From: Papaver somniferum
Lineage: Eukaryota > Streptophyta > Magnoliopsida > Ranunculales > Papaveraceae
DNA: 64,000 bases
Reading direction: 5' to 3'
NCBI RefSeq assembly: GCF_003573695.1
Contig: NC_039359.1
Span: 153,876,210 to 153,940,209, forward strand
Part shown: positions 25,927-38,489 of the stretch, piece by piece
Layout: every line of letters begins with the position of its first letter
Numbering within the stretch: the stretch's first letter is position 1
The notes under the pieces: model-generated
Seen by the model: the letters and a program-made list of their open reading frames with translations, nothing else
Database searches by the model: none
What the model was told of the DNA's origin: nothing
Translations under genes and position numbers: made by a program

Positions 25927-27545
25927 ATTAGTATTAGTAATGTCTTAAAACTCTTTCAATTAATATTAATATCGTCTTTAGAATCTAATAAGTTAAAATA
26001 TCTTAAATTTCGTCCTTCATAATATCATCTTTGCTGCCTAAATATTTTTATAAGGTGAAAAATTCTTTAATACAACCTTTTTAAATATTTTAAAAGGTAA
26101 TTTTCCTAAATTTTTGAATTATGATACAATTTGTTTACAATTTTATTTTATAACAACTATCCAAGACCATATACAAATTTATATCGATTGATATTATTTA
26201 CAAAACAATATTCTTTTCTTGGAATTTGTGGGTTTGGTCACTCTCTATATAGAACGTTCCAGCAAAATAATTTTTTTTCTGTAAGTTGCATTCTTCGGCT
26301 AGGTTTTTTTTTTTAATGTTTGCATTAGTTTTCTTATTCATCGCTCTGATGTATGTTCTAGAAAATTTTCATGGTAAGCTTTACTAATCATCGTTACCAT
26401 TTTCAGAATGTTCAACCAATAAATCCAATGTATATCATGATATTTCTTTCTTAACCAATTTACTGTCTTGTTTTACAGGGTTTGATCATTCTTACATTTA
26501 TATAGTTTGTTGCATCTATATAATAGATTTGTATAACGGAAAATGGGTCATTTGTCCAAATATTTTTAAATCACGGTTCAAATGGAGGAGTAAAAATAGT
26601 TTGGGTGAAATGGCCAAAAAAAATAGTATCATCCTAGCTTAAATTTAAAAAATAGCAAGGATGAAACTGGATACATCCTGTGTAAATTAAAAATAAGAAA
26701 AAATATTTGAAAATGGGCACGATGAAACTGGTTACATCCTGCCTATTTTTTCATTTTTGTCCATTTAAACAGTATCAAAATCTAACTGTCCATTTCACTC
26801 AGGAATTGTTGATTTTAGTCTTTTTAACCAATTTTGTGTTTGTATAATGCCAATATATGGTCTATAAAGACCATCTCATCTTAGTGGCAGCCTTGGGAGT
26901 CCATTAAGTCCATCTAGCATTTCTCCGGAGATTCTTTCACAAGAAAGCATGGGTTTAAAATTGAAACTTACAAATCTTAGATCTCCTCAAGTCTAAGTCG
27001 TCGAGCGCGTTGATGACTATGATAAGGCACGGTGGTGGAGTCGGATAATAATACTAGTTTGAAGTTAAATTTTGTTCTATTAAACGGCGTTAAGTACGTA
27101 AGTTGGTCTAGGGATGCGACGCTAGTTCTTGGTGGAAGAAATAAAATCTGGATTTATTAGTGGGAACAATACATGTCCAGAAGATAAAAATCCAAAGTAT
27201 GAGGATTGGATTTCTCATGATCAACTTCTCAGGACATGGCTTTTGCAATCAATGGAGCCACATATTTCTAATATTTTTTATTTTTCTGAATTTGCAAAGG
27301 ATTCAGTTGCCAATTTTATTTTTTGTCAAAATAATGTAGCATGCGTGTTTGAACTCAAGCTGAAATTGCCGAAGCTGAACAAGGTGATAAAAGCTTTATT
27401 AAACATTATGTTTTTTTTGAAGAAAAAGTGGGATGAAACTCGATTTATATCGACCAGATACCACCGATGCAAAAACTTTATTAAAAAGAGTTGAAGAAGA
27501 TACAATCTTTGATATGCTTAGTAGTCTCAAATATGAACATGAAGC
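25927..27545 (+). pseudogene. Duplicate of the AT-rich segment and copia gag start
   Basis: This matches 891-2508 with roughly ten substitutions and a few one-base indels, including the copia gag words GFISGNNTCPEDKNPKYEDW near 27145. It is cut at 27545 after GAACATGAAGC, where the other copy continues into the rest of the copia remnant and the plastid insert. Confidence 0.85.
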
Positions 27546-27720
27546 ATTATTCTATTATATTGTATATATTACCATACCGAGGATCGAGCAAAAATGAGTG
27601 GACGGTTAGAAACACCAAAATAGACACAGGATTAGTAACGGAGATAATGTAAGTTACCAAAAAAGGTATTCCTGCATAAACGTAATCATAATGGGGCTTT
27701 AATTTTGTAGAAACGATAAA
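27546..27720 (+). other. Tail of the plastid-derived ndhA intron (duplicate)
   Basis: This matches 17834-18005 and is the only trace in the second unit of the 12-kb plastid insert. The junction at 27545/27546 is therefore a deletion endpoint: about 15.3 kb present in the first unit is missing here. Confidence 0.75.
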
Positions 27721-28077
27721 GTTATACCCTATGTGGGACTAAAGGTTTCATTCACTCATAAGAAAACGAGCAAGTTCTCTTAGAAACTCAAAGGTCCTAA
27801 GTTCCATTCCCACCAAAACTATTAAACCAAAACAACAAAACTCATTTTCTCCAACATTTTTACCAAATGATTACCAGCTACAACATTCCATGAGATATAG
27901 TCCAAGTTGGGCTCAATCGACATCTTCGCACCAATTTGAGGGAGGGTGTTGGTTGGAGAGAAGAAATATATGTTGAGATTTTAATTCTATATATATGTGT
28001 CGACATATGGTAACAATATATTTGCTACTGTCGGCAGTATCTCTTCCAAAAAATACCTTCACTGTAATTCTCATATA

Positions 28078-28316
28078 CTCTCTCCGTCCAAGTTTACTTG
28101 TCTAAATTGGATTTTGCAAAAACTTGAAAGAAATTGAAATTACTTCCACATACACCATCGATCTTCCAAATTGTTTGTTTAATATACTAGTTTTCAGATC
28201 CTAGTTTTTGTTTCTTTCTTGATAATTAGAAAATTTTAATGGGAAATATACCAATTTTTGGTACAATTTTGCTAAAAAAAAACAAAATTTAGACAAATAA
28301 AGTCGGACGGAAGGAG
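28078..28316. mobile_element. Short MITE of Stowaway type (copy 2)
   Basis: Duplicate of 18365-18602 with the same TA flanks and one extra A in an internal A run. It was therefore in place before the tandem duplication, unlike the larger MITE at 19940. Confidence 0.75.
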
Positions 28317-29994
28317 TAAGAAGATTCCATATAACCTGTATCGATATGCTATGATAAAAACCCTTTTCTTCTCCCCTGGATGTAGGCTATAGCTGAACCG
28401 CTTAAATCTTTTGTTTCATATTTATATTTCAAGTTTGCCTCCAACCCCTTCTACTTATTCGTCTCAGTGTAGATGCTTTCAACAAAAAAATAAGATTTGG
28501 CTTCATACCCTCTGTGCCCGAAACTCCCATACGTAGCGCCTTATGATAGGTTGGGACTAACCATTTTTTTTTTAAGCATGGACTAACCAGCTATTCATCT
28601 ACTATAAAAGATCATAAAAAATAGCAAAAAAAAAACTAATATTATATGCCAGAGTGCATAAATAATGCCAATTGATTAACTATAAAACCAATATCATTTG
28701 GGAGCACGAAGTGTTTACCAACCATGGATCAAAATGATTAGGTGCTTTAAAATATTTAACATAAAGTCATAAACAGCTGTGTAAATCTACAACAAATATT
28801 AATAAAAAGGAGATCATTAATATTTCCTTCGAAGCATAAAACAGATCATTAATACGTGTTCTTCTAAATTTATTTTTCCTGCACGATCTGTTTCTTTCTT
28901 TGATACAAGGTAGCCCCTGGACGGACCCCCCAACACGACCATGTCGGCACCGTTGATATCTAGTCTCTCGATCGGTTTTATTCGTCTCTATTTTTGTACA
29001 AAAAATGAAACTTATAAATCTCTGATTAATATAGACTACAGAGCAACAAAATTACACAATAAATCGAAAATGCAACACATAAATGTAGATATTGATCTTG
29101 ATTCGTAGCCATAGGCATGATGTTCTGAAATTATAATATTCCACATCATGTTTAGAAAATTAAAGACAAGAACATTATATAAGTATTTTAGGAAAATTGG
29201 AAAAATGTTCCAATATGAGATGCAATGTTGGAAATCTGCCTCAACGATAAAAATAATTGGAAAAATGTCCCATTCCGTTGACTTTGCCACCCAACCCACT
29301 TAATTCACATATGTAAGGCCAAGATCACCACCAGAACCACTACAAAAACTACCGTCGCCAACACCTAAATCTTAAACCCAGAACCCTCAACTCTGAATCC
29401 TGAATTTTAATTCCTTAAACTTGAATTCTGAAGAGTGTATTTGTCTATTTTTCGCATGTGTGGACTCACACATGTGATTTAACAGGGTTTCTGAAAGAAT
29501 GAGAATTTTTCCAAGTTTTTAAATATTAGGACAGATTTCCAACATCACACCCGCATTTGGGCATTTTTCCAATTTTTCCTATTAATTATTGGTGTTCTAG
29601 CCAGCTAGCTAGCAAGGTGATATCAGAAACTTAAGTCCATATTATTGTACTATTATTTAGAAGTCGAGACCGTTGCTAATAACGGCACATGGACATGGTG
29701 CAATTATGGGCTAGGTGTCAGCACTAATAACATGGAATTAAGAGCGAGAACGGAACCTAACCTTGTTGCTGTAACGAATTTCCGGGAACCTTGTGTCGTT
29801 GCACAAGATAATATAGAAAAGATTTTCTTTCAAAAGTCATGTGATAGCACGTAAATGCAATAATTAAGGAGTACGTGAAAATGTCAACTTCTCAAATCCT
29901 ATATATAGGTATATGGTAGCAAACTATACATATATCAATAGTACGACCAGCAAAATCGTAAGACAGGAAATTCAAAACATCAATATCAGATATT

Positions 29995-30270
29995 ATGGAG
30001 AGCAAGAAGCTTACTTGTTTTTTCTTTGTGTTGGTTATGATATTTTCTTATTTTTCTGCTGCCCAGTCATGTATCGGTGCCGGTAAATCTTGTGCTTTTA
30101 GCGGTGATGAATGCTGCGATGGAGCAGAATGCAGCCCAGGCAAAACTTGTGTAGTTTGCAAAAGATTTAATGAAAAATGTGGAGCTTTCAGGGCCGAATG
30201 TTGTGATCGCTTTGGAAGTCAAATGTCCTGCAAGGGTAGTTTCCTAGGCTTTGAGGGAAGATGTGCCTGA
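29995..30270 (+). CDS. Secreted double-knottin-like cysteine-rich peptide (copy 2)
   Basis: The coding sequence and the 91-residue product match copy 1: signal peptide, then two six-cysteine knottin-type blocks separated by two residues. The proximal promoter with CCTATATATAGG is retained, but the upstream region lacks the 368-bp MITE of copy 1. The 3' flank differs by a few bases and a short insertion (TTGTACGTTT near 30459). The gene faces the tail of the ILR1-like gene, whose stop codon lies 854 bp downstream on the other strand. Confidence 0.88.
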   Translation: MESKKLTCFFFVLVMIFSYFSAAQSCIGAGKSCAFSGDECCDGAECSPGKTCVVCKRFNEKCGAFRAECCDRFGSQMSCKGSFLGFEGRCA

Positions 30271-31123
30271 TTGACATTGTTAATGGTGTGGGGTTGAGTT
30301 TCGTCATTATTTCTCGTTACAATTATGATCACTGAGAGGTGTTACGCGTTGATTTGTTAGAACTACATCGAACGAAAACACAACTGATCAGTGCTCATAT
30401 TTATTTTCTTGTGTTGTCTTCTTTTAAATGATGCATGGTTAATCATTTTCTTGATATTTCTTGTACGTTTTGTTTTGTAAGACCACCATGGTCGAAAATG
30501 TTTGTTATTAATAATATCAGCCCAAAATTAATAATAAGTATAACGTTCTCATGATTTTCATAATCTGTTACTCCAAATGCAAACTACATTTCCCTATAGA
30601 TTTCGTAGTTCAATTTGGTGTTCAATATGATAGAAAACACGGCAGTTACTAGCGAACTCTAGACCCTCAGATCGTAGCATTCTGTCGACGGGTTGGCCAT
30701 TTAAGACGACGACCCTGAAGATCTAGGATGCCATAGCATGTCCACCTTAAGACTACTGGCACGACATCAAGCACAATGAAACCTTAAGACTACTGTATCA
30801 GAATCCTAATCGACGGATTCTGATTCAACACAACATTAAAATGGATGATACCCAACTTTGGAATACCAGCTGCTAAGATGGAGATTCAGCACAACATTGA
30901 AATGGATCTAACGTAGATGCCTACACTTAAATTCCTAACAAAGAAGATTAGAAGCTGCAATTCATACTATTGATGCCAACAATGTTCAGTTTCCACATAG
31001 TGATGAGAAGCTCACCTAGTTGTACAATTTTTAGCCACAACTAAACTAAGAAAATCCAATATACACAAATTAGCAAGGTCATATGAAATGAACCCACTAC
31101 TGCTGCCATTTAGTAGAAATAAC
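30271..31123. other. Convergent spacer between knottin-like copy 2 and the ILR1-like tail
   Basis: No gene is seen. The left part is the 3' flank of the peptide gene, and the right part is the presumed 3' untranslated region of the ILR1-like gene. A repeated phrase around ATCAAGCACAATGAAACCTTAAG and GATTCAGCACAACATTGAAATGG occurs near 30765-30910. Confidence 0.5.
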
Positions 31124-31187
31124 TTACAACTCATCACGAACCTTTTGATCAGAGAGATGAGATTTTGATTCGAATTCAAGGAGATAC
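31124..31187 (-). pseudogene. ILR1-like IAA-amino acid hydrolase, 3' end of last exon
   Basis: Read on the minus strand, the codons after the element C insertion give LLEFESKSHLSDQKVRDEL and a TAA stop at 31124-31126. They continue directly from ...HASLATRY at 52499, once one copy of the GTATC duplication is removed. The RDEL end resembles the ER-retention signal found on several ILR1-family amidohydrolases. This 64-bp piece is separated from the rest of its exon by 21.3 kb. Confidence 0.88.
31183..31187. repeat. Left target site duplication of element C (GATAC)
   Basis: GATAC at 31183-31187 matches GATAC at 52499-52503. They flank the two LTRs of element C on opposite sides, within the ILR1-like last exon. 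Confidence 0.92.
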
Positions 31188-31599
31188 TAATGTAAAGTGA
31201 AACTTCTACTTGCAATAATAATGCAAAATTGAATCAAAAACACCATGAAATAGAATTACTAACTTTCAATTTAAGCTTCTTCTACCCTTAGAATAAGGAA
31301 GAAACAAAAATCAAAGTTCTTCTCTATAATGCTTACAACTTCTACCCAAAATTAATTGGAAGCTACAAGTTTATTGAGGCATCTCCTCACATCAACTCAA
31401 CTCAAAGAGAAAGATTGAAGGAAAAGGAAAACAAGGGTTCTAACCAAGTCTCTCTTAAAAACAAAACATGAGGGGAGTAGAGCTAGGGTTTCAAAACATA
31501 TAGTAAATGTGAAGGATAAACAAGAAATAAAGCCAAAGAAAGCGGGCAAAAGAGCGAAAGATGTTAGCAAGGGTATAAGTGGAATACCACTATGCATCA
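31188..31599 (-). repeat. 3' LTR of element C
   Basis: It matches 52076-52498 apart from about eleven bases of indels and scattered substitutions. In element orientation it begins right after the polypurine tract at 31600-31608 (TCCTCCCCT on the plus strand). The pol stop codon falls inside its first bases. Confidence 0.9.
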
Positions 31600-34500
31600 T
31601 CCTCCCCTACATAAGAGAAACTCTTCCTCGAATTGTCAATATCGGCTTCCATAGCATTGTCACCCCAATATGGAACCAAATGCTTCACGTTGAACACATC
31701 GGGTGTGCGAATGGAGCTTGGTAAGTTGAGGCGATAGGCATTATTGTTAATCTTTTCTTCAATTGGAAATTGTCCAATCTTCCTTGCCTTGAGCTTGTTG
31801 TATTCACCTACGGGGAAACGGTCTTTATTAAGAACCGCATAAACAAGATCTCATACTTCAAACTCAACCACACGACGCCTTTGATCAACCTTGTTCTTGT
31901 ATTTTCTTGATGAAGCTTCTAAATGCTTTCGGGTACTTTCATGTATAAGGTGGAGTTGGGAAACAAAGTCTTCCGCCTTAGCATTTGGATTTTTCAAACC
32001 CGGTACTAACGACAAGTCAAGTGGTACTCTTGGATTGAACCCGTACACTACCATGATTGGTGAATACCCACTACTCCGGTTCATGCATGGTTGCAAGAAA
32101 ATTCCGCCTTACATAAAACTTGGTCCCATGTCTTCAAATTCTCCTCAACCAAGCAACGAAGAAGATTACCTAGGGAACGATTTACCACTTCGGTTTGTCT
32201 ATCCGTTTGAGGGTGATAAGAGGTGCTAAAGCTTAAATTGGTCTTGACCAACTTCCATAAGGTACGACAAAAGTGTCCCACAAAACGACTATCTCTATCC
32301 GAGACGATGGAAGAACGAATACCATGTAAACGGTAAATCTCTTTAAAAAAGAGTTCAGCTACCATGACCGCATCCGTTGTCTTTTTACAAGCAATGACAT
32401 GAGACATTTTGGAAAAACGATCTACCACTACAAATATTGAATCCATACCTCTTTGAGTGCGCGGTAATCCCAAGATGAAATCCATATTCAAATCTTCCCA
32501 TGGACGAGAAGGAATAGGAAGTGGTACCCATCGAAAATAACATAATCACCATTACGTAGTAACCTTTCATCAACCATAAGAGGACCAAAATAAGTATCAA
32601 CTTTTAAAAGCTCTCGGATGTCATCGAATCCAAAAATACGAGCCCGCATTTGTGTAAGAAGAGAAGTACGTCGACTCAAGGCATCCGCTACCTTTTTTTG
32701 TACACCCGACTTGTGCTTGATGGAAAAAGTGAATTGTTGCAAATAAGAAGCCCATTTACCATGCCTAGTAGAAAGCTTGTCTTGAGAATTGATATGCTTC
32801 AATGCCATGTGGTCCAAAAATAAGATGAAATCCTTGTGAATAAGATAGTGTCGCCAATGTTTGAGTGCTTGGACAATGGCATAAAACTCAACATCGTAAG
32901 TGCTATATGCAAGTCTTGTCCCATTTAACTTTTCACTATAAAATTTCACCGGTTTCCCTTCTTGACTAAGAACCGCCCCAATGCGTAGTTTAGAAGCATC
33001 ACAATGAAGTTCAAATGGTTTATCAAAATTTGGTAATATTAAGATTGAAGATGTACTTAACTTTATTTTCATCAATTCAAAGGCTTCGTCCGCTTCTTGA
33101 GTCCATGAATACTTTCCACCCTTCATGCATTCGGTTATTGGATCCATGATTCCACTAAAGTTTGCAATGAATCGACGATAAAAAGAAGCTAACCCATGGA
33201 AACTTCGAATATCAAACAAATTTTTTGGGTTGGGCCAATTCCTTATGCATTCCACTTTATCTTCATCTACCGAAATCCCATCCTTACTAACCACATAACC
33301 AAGAAACAAAATTTTATCGATCATGAATGCACACTTCTTCAAGGTAGCATAAACTTGTTGTGTTCGCAAAATCATGAGAACCTCACGGAGGTGACGTATA
33401 TGAGATTCCGTATTGGGACTATAAACAAGTATGTCATCAAAGTAAACAACCACACACTTCCCAATCAACGGCCGAAGTGCTTAATTCATTAATCGCATAA
33501 ATGTACTTGGAGCATTTGAGAGCCCAAATGGCATAACCATCCATTCATACAAACCGTCTCTCATCTTGAAAGCGGTCTTCCATTCATCTCCCACCTTGAT
33601 ACGAATTTGATAATATCCATTTTTAAAATCAAGTTTTCTAAAAACACATGCTCCACTTAATTGATCAAGTAAGTCATCTAAACGAGGAATTGGAAATCGG
33701 TACTTCAACGCGATTCTATTGATTGCCCTACTATCCACACACATACGCCATGAACCATCTTTCTTTGGTACTAACAAGGACGGTACCAAACAAGGTCTAA
33801 GAATTGGTCTTGTAAAACCTTTGGCTATAAGCTCTTCAACTTGGCGACATAATTCTTCATGTTCTTTGGGACTCATCCGGTAGTGGGCTTTGTTGGGAAG
33901 ACTTGAACCGGGTACTAGATCATTTTGGTGTTGCACATCTCTTAATGGTGGTAATGCATCCGATAAATCTGTAGGAAAAACATCTTGAAATTCTTCGATA
34001 ATTGGCTTGACTAGCGGTGCCACAAAATCATACGATGTATATTCTTTCACATAAAGTATATAGAAAACCTCTGAATCATCCAACTCTTTGATGAACTTGT
34101 GATAAGTAAGTAAATTTTTACCATCACCATTTTGTGGCTTAGGCATAAGCTCACGATTGGGTACAAGAGTCAACTTCTTATTGCTCCACATGAACGAATA
34201 GTTGTTTGTTCTCCCATCATGATTCACAAACCGATCATATTGCCAAGGTCGCCCAAGAAGTAAATGACATGCATCCATCAAAACAACATCACACCAAACT
34301 TTCTCTACATATTTGTTACCAATAGAAAAATTAATGAGACAACGTTTAGTGACTTTTACCTCGCTTCCTTGGTTAAGCCATGATAAAGAATATGGAGAAG
34401 TGTGTTCTTTTGTCTCTAACTTCAACTTGCGAACCACTTCTTCGGAAACGATATTTTCACAAATCCCCGAATCAATCACAAGCTTGCAAACTTTCCCACC

Positions 34501-35022
34501 AATTTTGCAAGTGGTTTGAAAAATTTTATGGTGTGGCCATCGATCACCTTCATCGAGTTTTGGAGTAAAATAGTTACGCAACACAACCAAACATGGTCCT
34601 TGGTCACCATAAGATCCAAATATGGTGACCAAATATGCATCACCTTCATCATCACCTTCAAATATTGGTGGCTCCCTAAGATCCAAATATGCATCACCTT
34701 CATCATCACCTTGAACAAGCAAGTTCTTCCCCGGATGATCACTCTTCCTACAATCATATGCTTTATGTCCTTCGTCTCCACACTTGTTACATTTACCTTG
34801 AAAGACTTGTTGAGAAGTATTGAATTTTGATGGGACGTTAGTAGTTGGAGCTCGATTAGTTGGAATTGGAAAAGTGGTATTTTTAACACCTCCTTGAGTG
34901 TGAGTACTCCAATTAGTATGTGAAACTCTCCTTGCATATTGCTTCTCCAAAGATAATGCCCTTTGATAAGCTTCCGACACCAAATCAATATCAAATAAGT
35001 TTAAAGTACCTTGATATTGCAT
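31600..35022 (-). pseudogene. Element C gag C-terminus and pol (protease, RT, RNase H, integrase)
   Basis: From 35022 down: gag end with CNKCGDEGHKAYDC, protease VIDSGICENIVSEE (the second duplicate has DSGS), and reverse transcriptase with VPKKDGSWRMCVDSRAIN. This is one open frame of 513 codons, ended by a TAA replacing Gln at 33481. The frame resumes at MIGKCVVVYFDDILVYS through RNase H (33468-32488). A 223-bp loss near 32525 removes the integrase zinc domain. The integrase core (MDFILGLPRTQRGMD) follows to 32081, then the C-terminal part to about 31605 with a TGA near 31850. In the intact element this polyprotein copies and integrates the retrotransposon. Confidence 0.92.
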
Positions 35023-35097
35023 TCTTAAACCTCCTATCTACCTTGCTACAAGTTGTTCTTCCGTTTCGTTAATATCGTTTTTTGCAATCAATTGATA

Positions 35098-35102
35098 GAA
35101 CT
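35098..35102. repeat. Left target site duplication of element A (GAACT)
   Basis: GAACT here matches GAACT at 51261-51265 on the other side of element A. Removing A and one copy rejoins C gag across FYQLIAKNDI. Confidence 0.93.
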
Positions 35103-35571
35103 TGTAGTTGCAGGAAATCCTAGACTACACCCCTCATATGATTTCATTGTTGATCAACTCATTTTTAGGTTTATATTTTTAATTTTATTGATTAATTTTT
35201 GAATGTTCTTACAAGAAAGATAAAGAAGTCAAGAATGATCTCTGCTCTGAACTTTCTCTCTCCTATTTACTTGTTTCTTACTCAAAAAAGATCTCTCTTT
35301 TCTTTACAACTCGAATGACTATTTATAAGGAAATACATAGTGGATGCCAGCTAATCTGTCCTTTATTTTCGGATATGGTTTGCGACATTCTCGCAACCTT
35401 ACAGATGTTAATTTCGCAAACTCTCTAATCTTCGCAAGACTATCACATCTTTCTCGTGACCTTAGATGACGTCATTTATTCTATCATTTCTGAAACTGTT
35501 TTGCGGCGCTGTTATGCTGTGTCATTGATAACTTCGCTGAAACATTGTCATTGAAAAATTCTGATCCTACA
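35103..35571 (-). repeat. 3' LTR of element A
   Basis: In plus-strand reading it runs TGTAGTTGCAGG to GATCCTACA. A TATA-like TATAAGGAAATAC region around 35320 corresponds to the LTR promoter seen in element B. Sequence divergence from the right LTR (for example TAGACTAC against TACACTAC) shows age since insertion. Confidence 0.92.
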
Positions 35572-35940
35572 TCTTGCCTCTTGTCATATCTTCTCTGCAA
35601 AGTAGAGAATAATGTGAGAAATGCCGCAACTGCTTATCTTTTCATATTCCACATTTATCACACGTACTCTCTCTTCCATTTATTTCTTGACACTTCTTCT
35701 GTAATCGCTACTTTTCAATTGCTCACGTCTCTTCGTCTTAATGGTGTTTATTTCTTCGAGTAAAAAATCTTCTTTATATACTCTTCTTACCCCCTTTTTC
35801 TACTTTTTTTTTTACTTTCTCTACTATTTTTATTCTCTCATCTCTTCAACTCTGTTATTCTTCTGCAAATTCTGCTGCTGTAATTTTTTCTTGCTTCAAT
35901 CCTTTTACTTTCTATACATTCCTATACTCTATATTCAAAC

Positions 35941-36811
35941 ATGGATCCAAGTGGTCATAGATATGAGAAGAATTTACAAGGTGTCCAAAAATATCTTGCT
36001 GATAAAGGTTTCACACTCTCCACCATTCCTGGTGAGAATACCAAATCAATTCTTTCTGCCAAGCTTTTCTATGATCAATATTGTGATAATCAATCAATCA
36101 TAATTTCGCTAGGTCATATTCTCGCAGGTCTCCCTATTACTTTTTATAACCCAGATATTACTTTATTTTATGAAATTCTCGCTCATTCGGGATTTTCGCG
36201 AGCCATCTTCCAACTAAGTGGGGACTGCATCCGTCTGATGCTAGAGTTCGCTAATCGTGGTGTAAATGTTAGTCTCCAAGTTGAACATACAGCCTTGATT
36301 AGAGATATGATTTCTGACAGACAAGGTTGCTAATTGCTCTTCTTTACTAATCTTTTGCTTCTTATGAATTTTCATCAAGTTAATAATTGATTGTCTTTTG
36401 TTCGCAGATTCTGAAAATAAATATCGTGAAAAGATTGAAGAACTTGAAGCTGAAAAGGAGGAACTCGCAAAGAATCTTTCTTCTCGCAACGACAAGTATT
36501 CTAGATTAAAGAATCAAATCAAGATTACCGTTGAGAATTTTAAGAATTACGCTATGCATTTTCGCAATCAAACCATCCAAATGGTTTGTGATGATCATAA
36601 TATCCCACATTCTGATTATCCTTGTCTTTTAGAAGAAATCCCACAGAATACTCCCGGTTTGATTATCTCTGATAGCGAAGCTAACGATGAAGAATCTGAT
36701 GGTGATGAAAGTTCTGATGGTGATGAAGATTCTGATGGTGATGAAGATTCTGACGCAGACGAAGAAGGGAATAAGTCTAATGAAGATAATGAAGGATTAA
36801 CCAAGAAGTAG
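35941..36811 (+). pseudogene. Element A antisense gene, two exons, internally deleted
   Basis: Exon 1 (35941-36325) starts MDPSGHRYEKNLQ. An 82-nt intron with GT and CGCAG ends (36326-36407) joins it in frame to exon 2 (36408-36811) beginning DSENKYREKIEELEAEKEEL. The second exon is a predicted coiled coil, then an acidic tail of repeated SDGDE/DSDGDED units, ending LTKK. Compared with element B, about 1.9 kb including several exons is missing between FANRG and VNVSLQ, joined at a short GGTG. The gene runs opposite to gag. Its function is unknown. Confidence 0.7.
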
Positions 36812-37179
36812 TCTTTATTTCATTCTTTGATTCTTTGTAATATTTGTACATTTATTTCTTCTTTATGTATACTTGTGTTTCTTTCATTTTGACCTGCATT
36901 AAAAAATTCTTCTTTGCAATACAGTTAATCAATATAATCATTAATTCTTGAATTTTTGAGTAAATCTCTCATATGCAGACAAATAACATTTTCTAATTTC
37001 ATACATTCTCATACTTGCCTCTGTTATTTGAATCCAAATGAGAGATTTCATAAAAAAAATCTTATTGTATAATTTCGCAACCTTTTGCGAAGTGAATTTT
37101 GTTTCCTTTCAAAATCTCATTCCTGTGTGGTCCTATTTTGCCTTCCTAATTAAAGGTCTTATTATGCCACCTCTTGTCA

Positions 37180-37470
37180 TTGCGACAAAATCGCAGGACG
37201 TCCTTGCACTTTTATGCAAAAACCCATTGATCTTGCCTTAACTTTTTCTTTTACATTATGTCCTCTTCAGGAATGTTGCGACAATATGACAGGCCTAAAT
37301 ATTCTTGCGAAAATAAAGCGACGGCAATCGCAGGACGTCTTCGCACTTTCGTGCAAAAACCCATTGATCTCGTCTTATGTTTTTCTTTTGTATTATTGCC
37401 TCTTCAGGATTGTTGCACAAATATGACAAGCCTTAATATCCTTGCGAATAAAAAGCCTTATGACATTTGC
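37180..37470. repeat. Tandem repeat of about 150 bp inside element A
   Basis: Two adjacent copies share AATCGCAGGACGTC, TGCAAAAACCCATTGATCT, CCTCTTCAGGA and TTGCGAATAAA-like segments (starting about 37188 and about 37330). The same repeat appears in reverse in element B around 45340-45625. It is non-coding and sits between the antisense gene and the GC-richer block. Confidence 0.7.
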
Positions 37471-37494
37471 GTCTTAAGACACTTATCAGCTCCC

Positions 37495-37945
37495 TAATGG
37501 AGGGTGCCGCCCTTATCTCCCCCCTGGTTGCCCCTTCAAGGAGGCGTACTTCTACCATACAAGGTTAGCTCCTCCCATCCAGTCTTAACAACAACCAGTT
37601 GTTTTCGTACCCTCTTATCCCTTTTACCTATAGGGTTTATGGTTACGAGACTGCACCCTAAGTGGGATTTTCTTCAGGCCGAGTGAAGTATAAGCCAAGA
37701 CTTGTCAATAATGGAAAGGTACGCTTCAAACGTCCCTGGCACTCTTGACTCAACCGTGTACCTCGGCGCGTTGATCAGACCTGCACTCCTTGGGAGAGTC
37801 CTTATTACCTTAGTCTCCCAACCCAAGTCATATGATCAAGTTGAGAATCCAAGGTGCCTCTCCGGGATGGGCTTTATTGACCCCAAATCTCCATGACTCA
37901 GGTTCCGGTGGCGGTGTAGCCTTTCCCTGAGTCATGCAATAGGTA
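37495..37945. other. Conserved GC-richer non-coding block of the A/B family with a hairpin
   Basis: The block stands out from the AT-rich surroundings and is almost unchanged in element B (reverse, about 44865-45305). At 37892-37936 CATGACTCAGG and CCTGAGTCATG form an 11-bp stem with a loop of about 23 bases. No reading frame is conserved. It separates the 3' end of the antisense gene from the 3' end of protease, where the two transcription units converge. Confidence 0.6.
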
Positions 37946-38489
37946 CCCCCTTATATGACGTACTTTAGGTCTTGCATTTGCCTCTTGCGAAATTGTATTC
38001 GCGAACTAGGTGTACGCCATAAAGGTTCGCCTCTTTTTCTTTTGTCATTCTTCTCTGATTATTTTCTGTAAAATTCATTATCTCTGCGAGAGTCTCGCAA
38101 ATCATTATATTGTATCTGAATTTCGCAATCTCAATTTTGTTGTTCAATCAAATGTATTTTTGAGAATTTTACTTATTGCGAGATTATAGCAACAACTTAA
38201 TCATTCATACATTTCTTGTTTTTATCACCTTTGCCATCATCTGCTTCTTTATTATTTTCTGCTACTACTTCCTTGGTAGTGGTATGTTCATCCTTTTTAT
38301 TCTGAGCTAGCATTAATTTCGCAACATCTCTTCTCCTTTCTTTTAGATTGTATCCACCATCAACCTCTCACTTCTTTGTACATCTTTGATTTTGTGTCGC
38401 CAGTTTTCCTTCTTGTTTGCTCTTCCTTTGCAAGATTCTATCTCAGTTTCGTAACATCACTTTCCTTCAGCTCAATCTCCCTTTATGAC

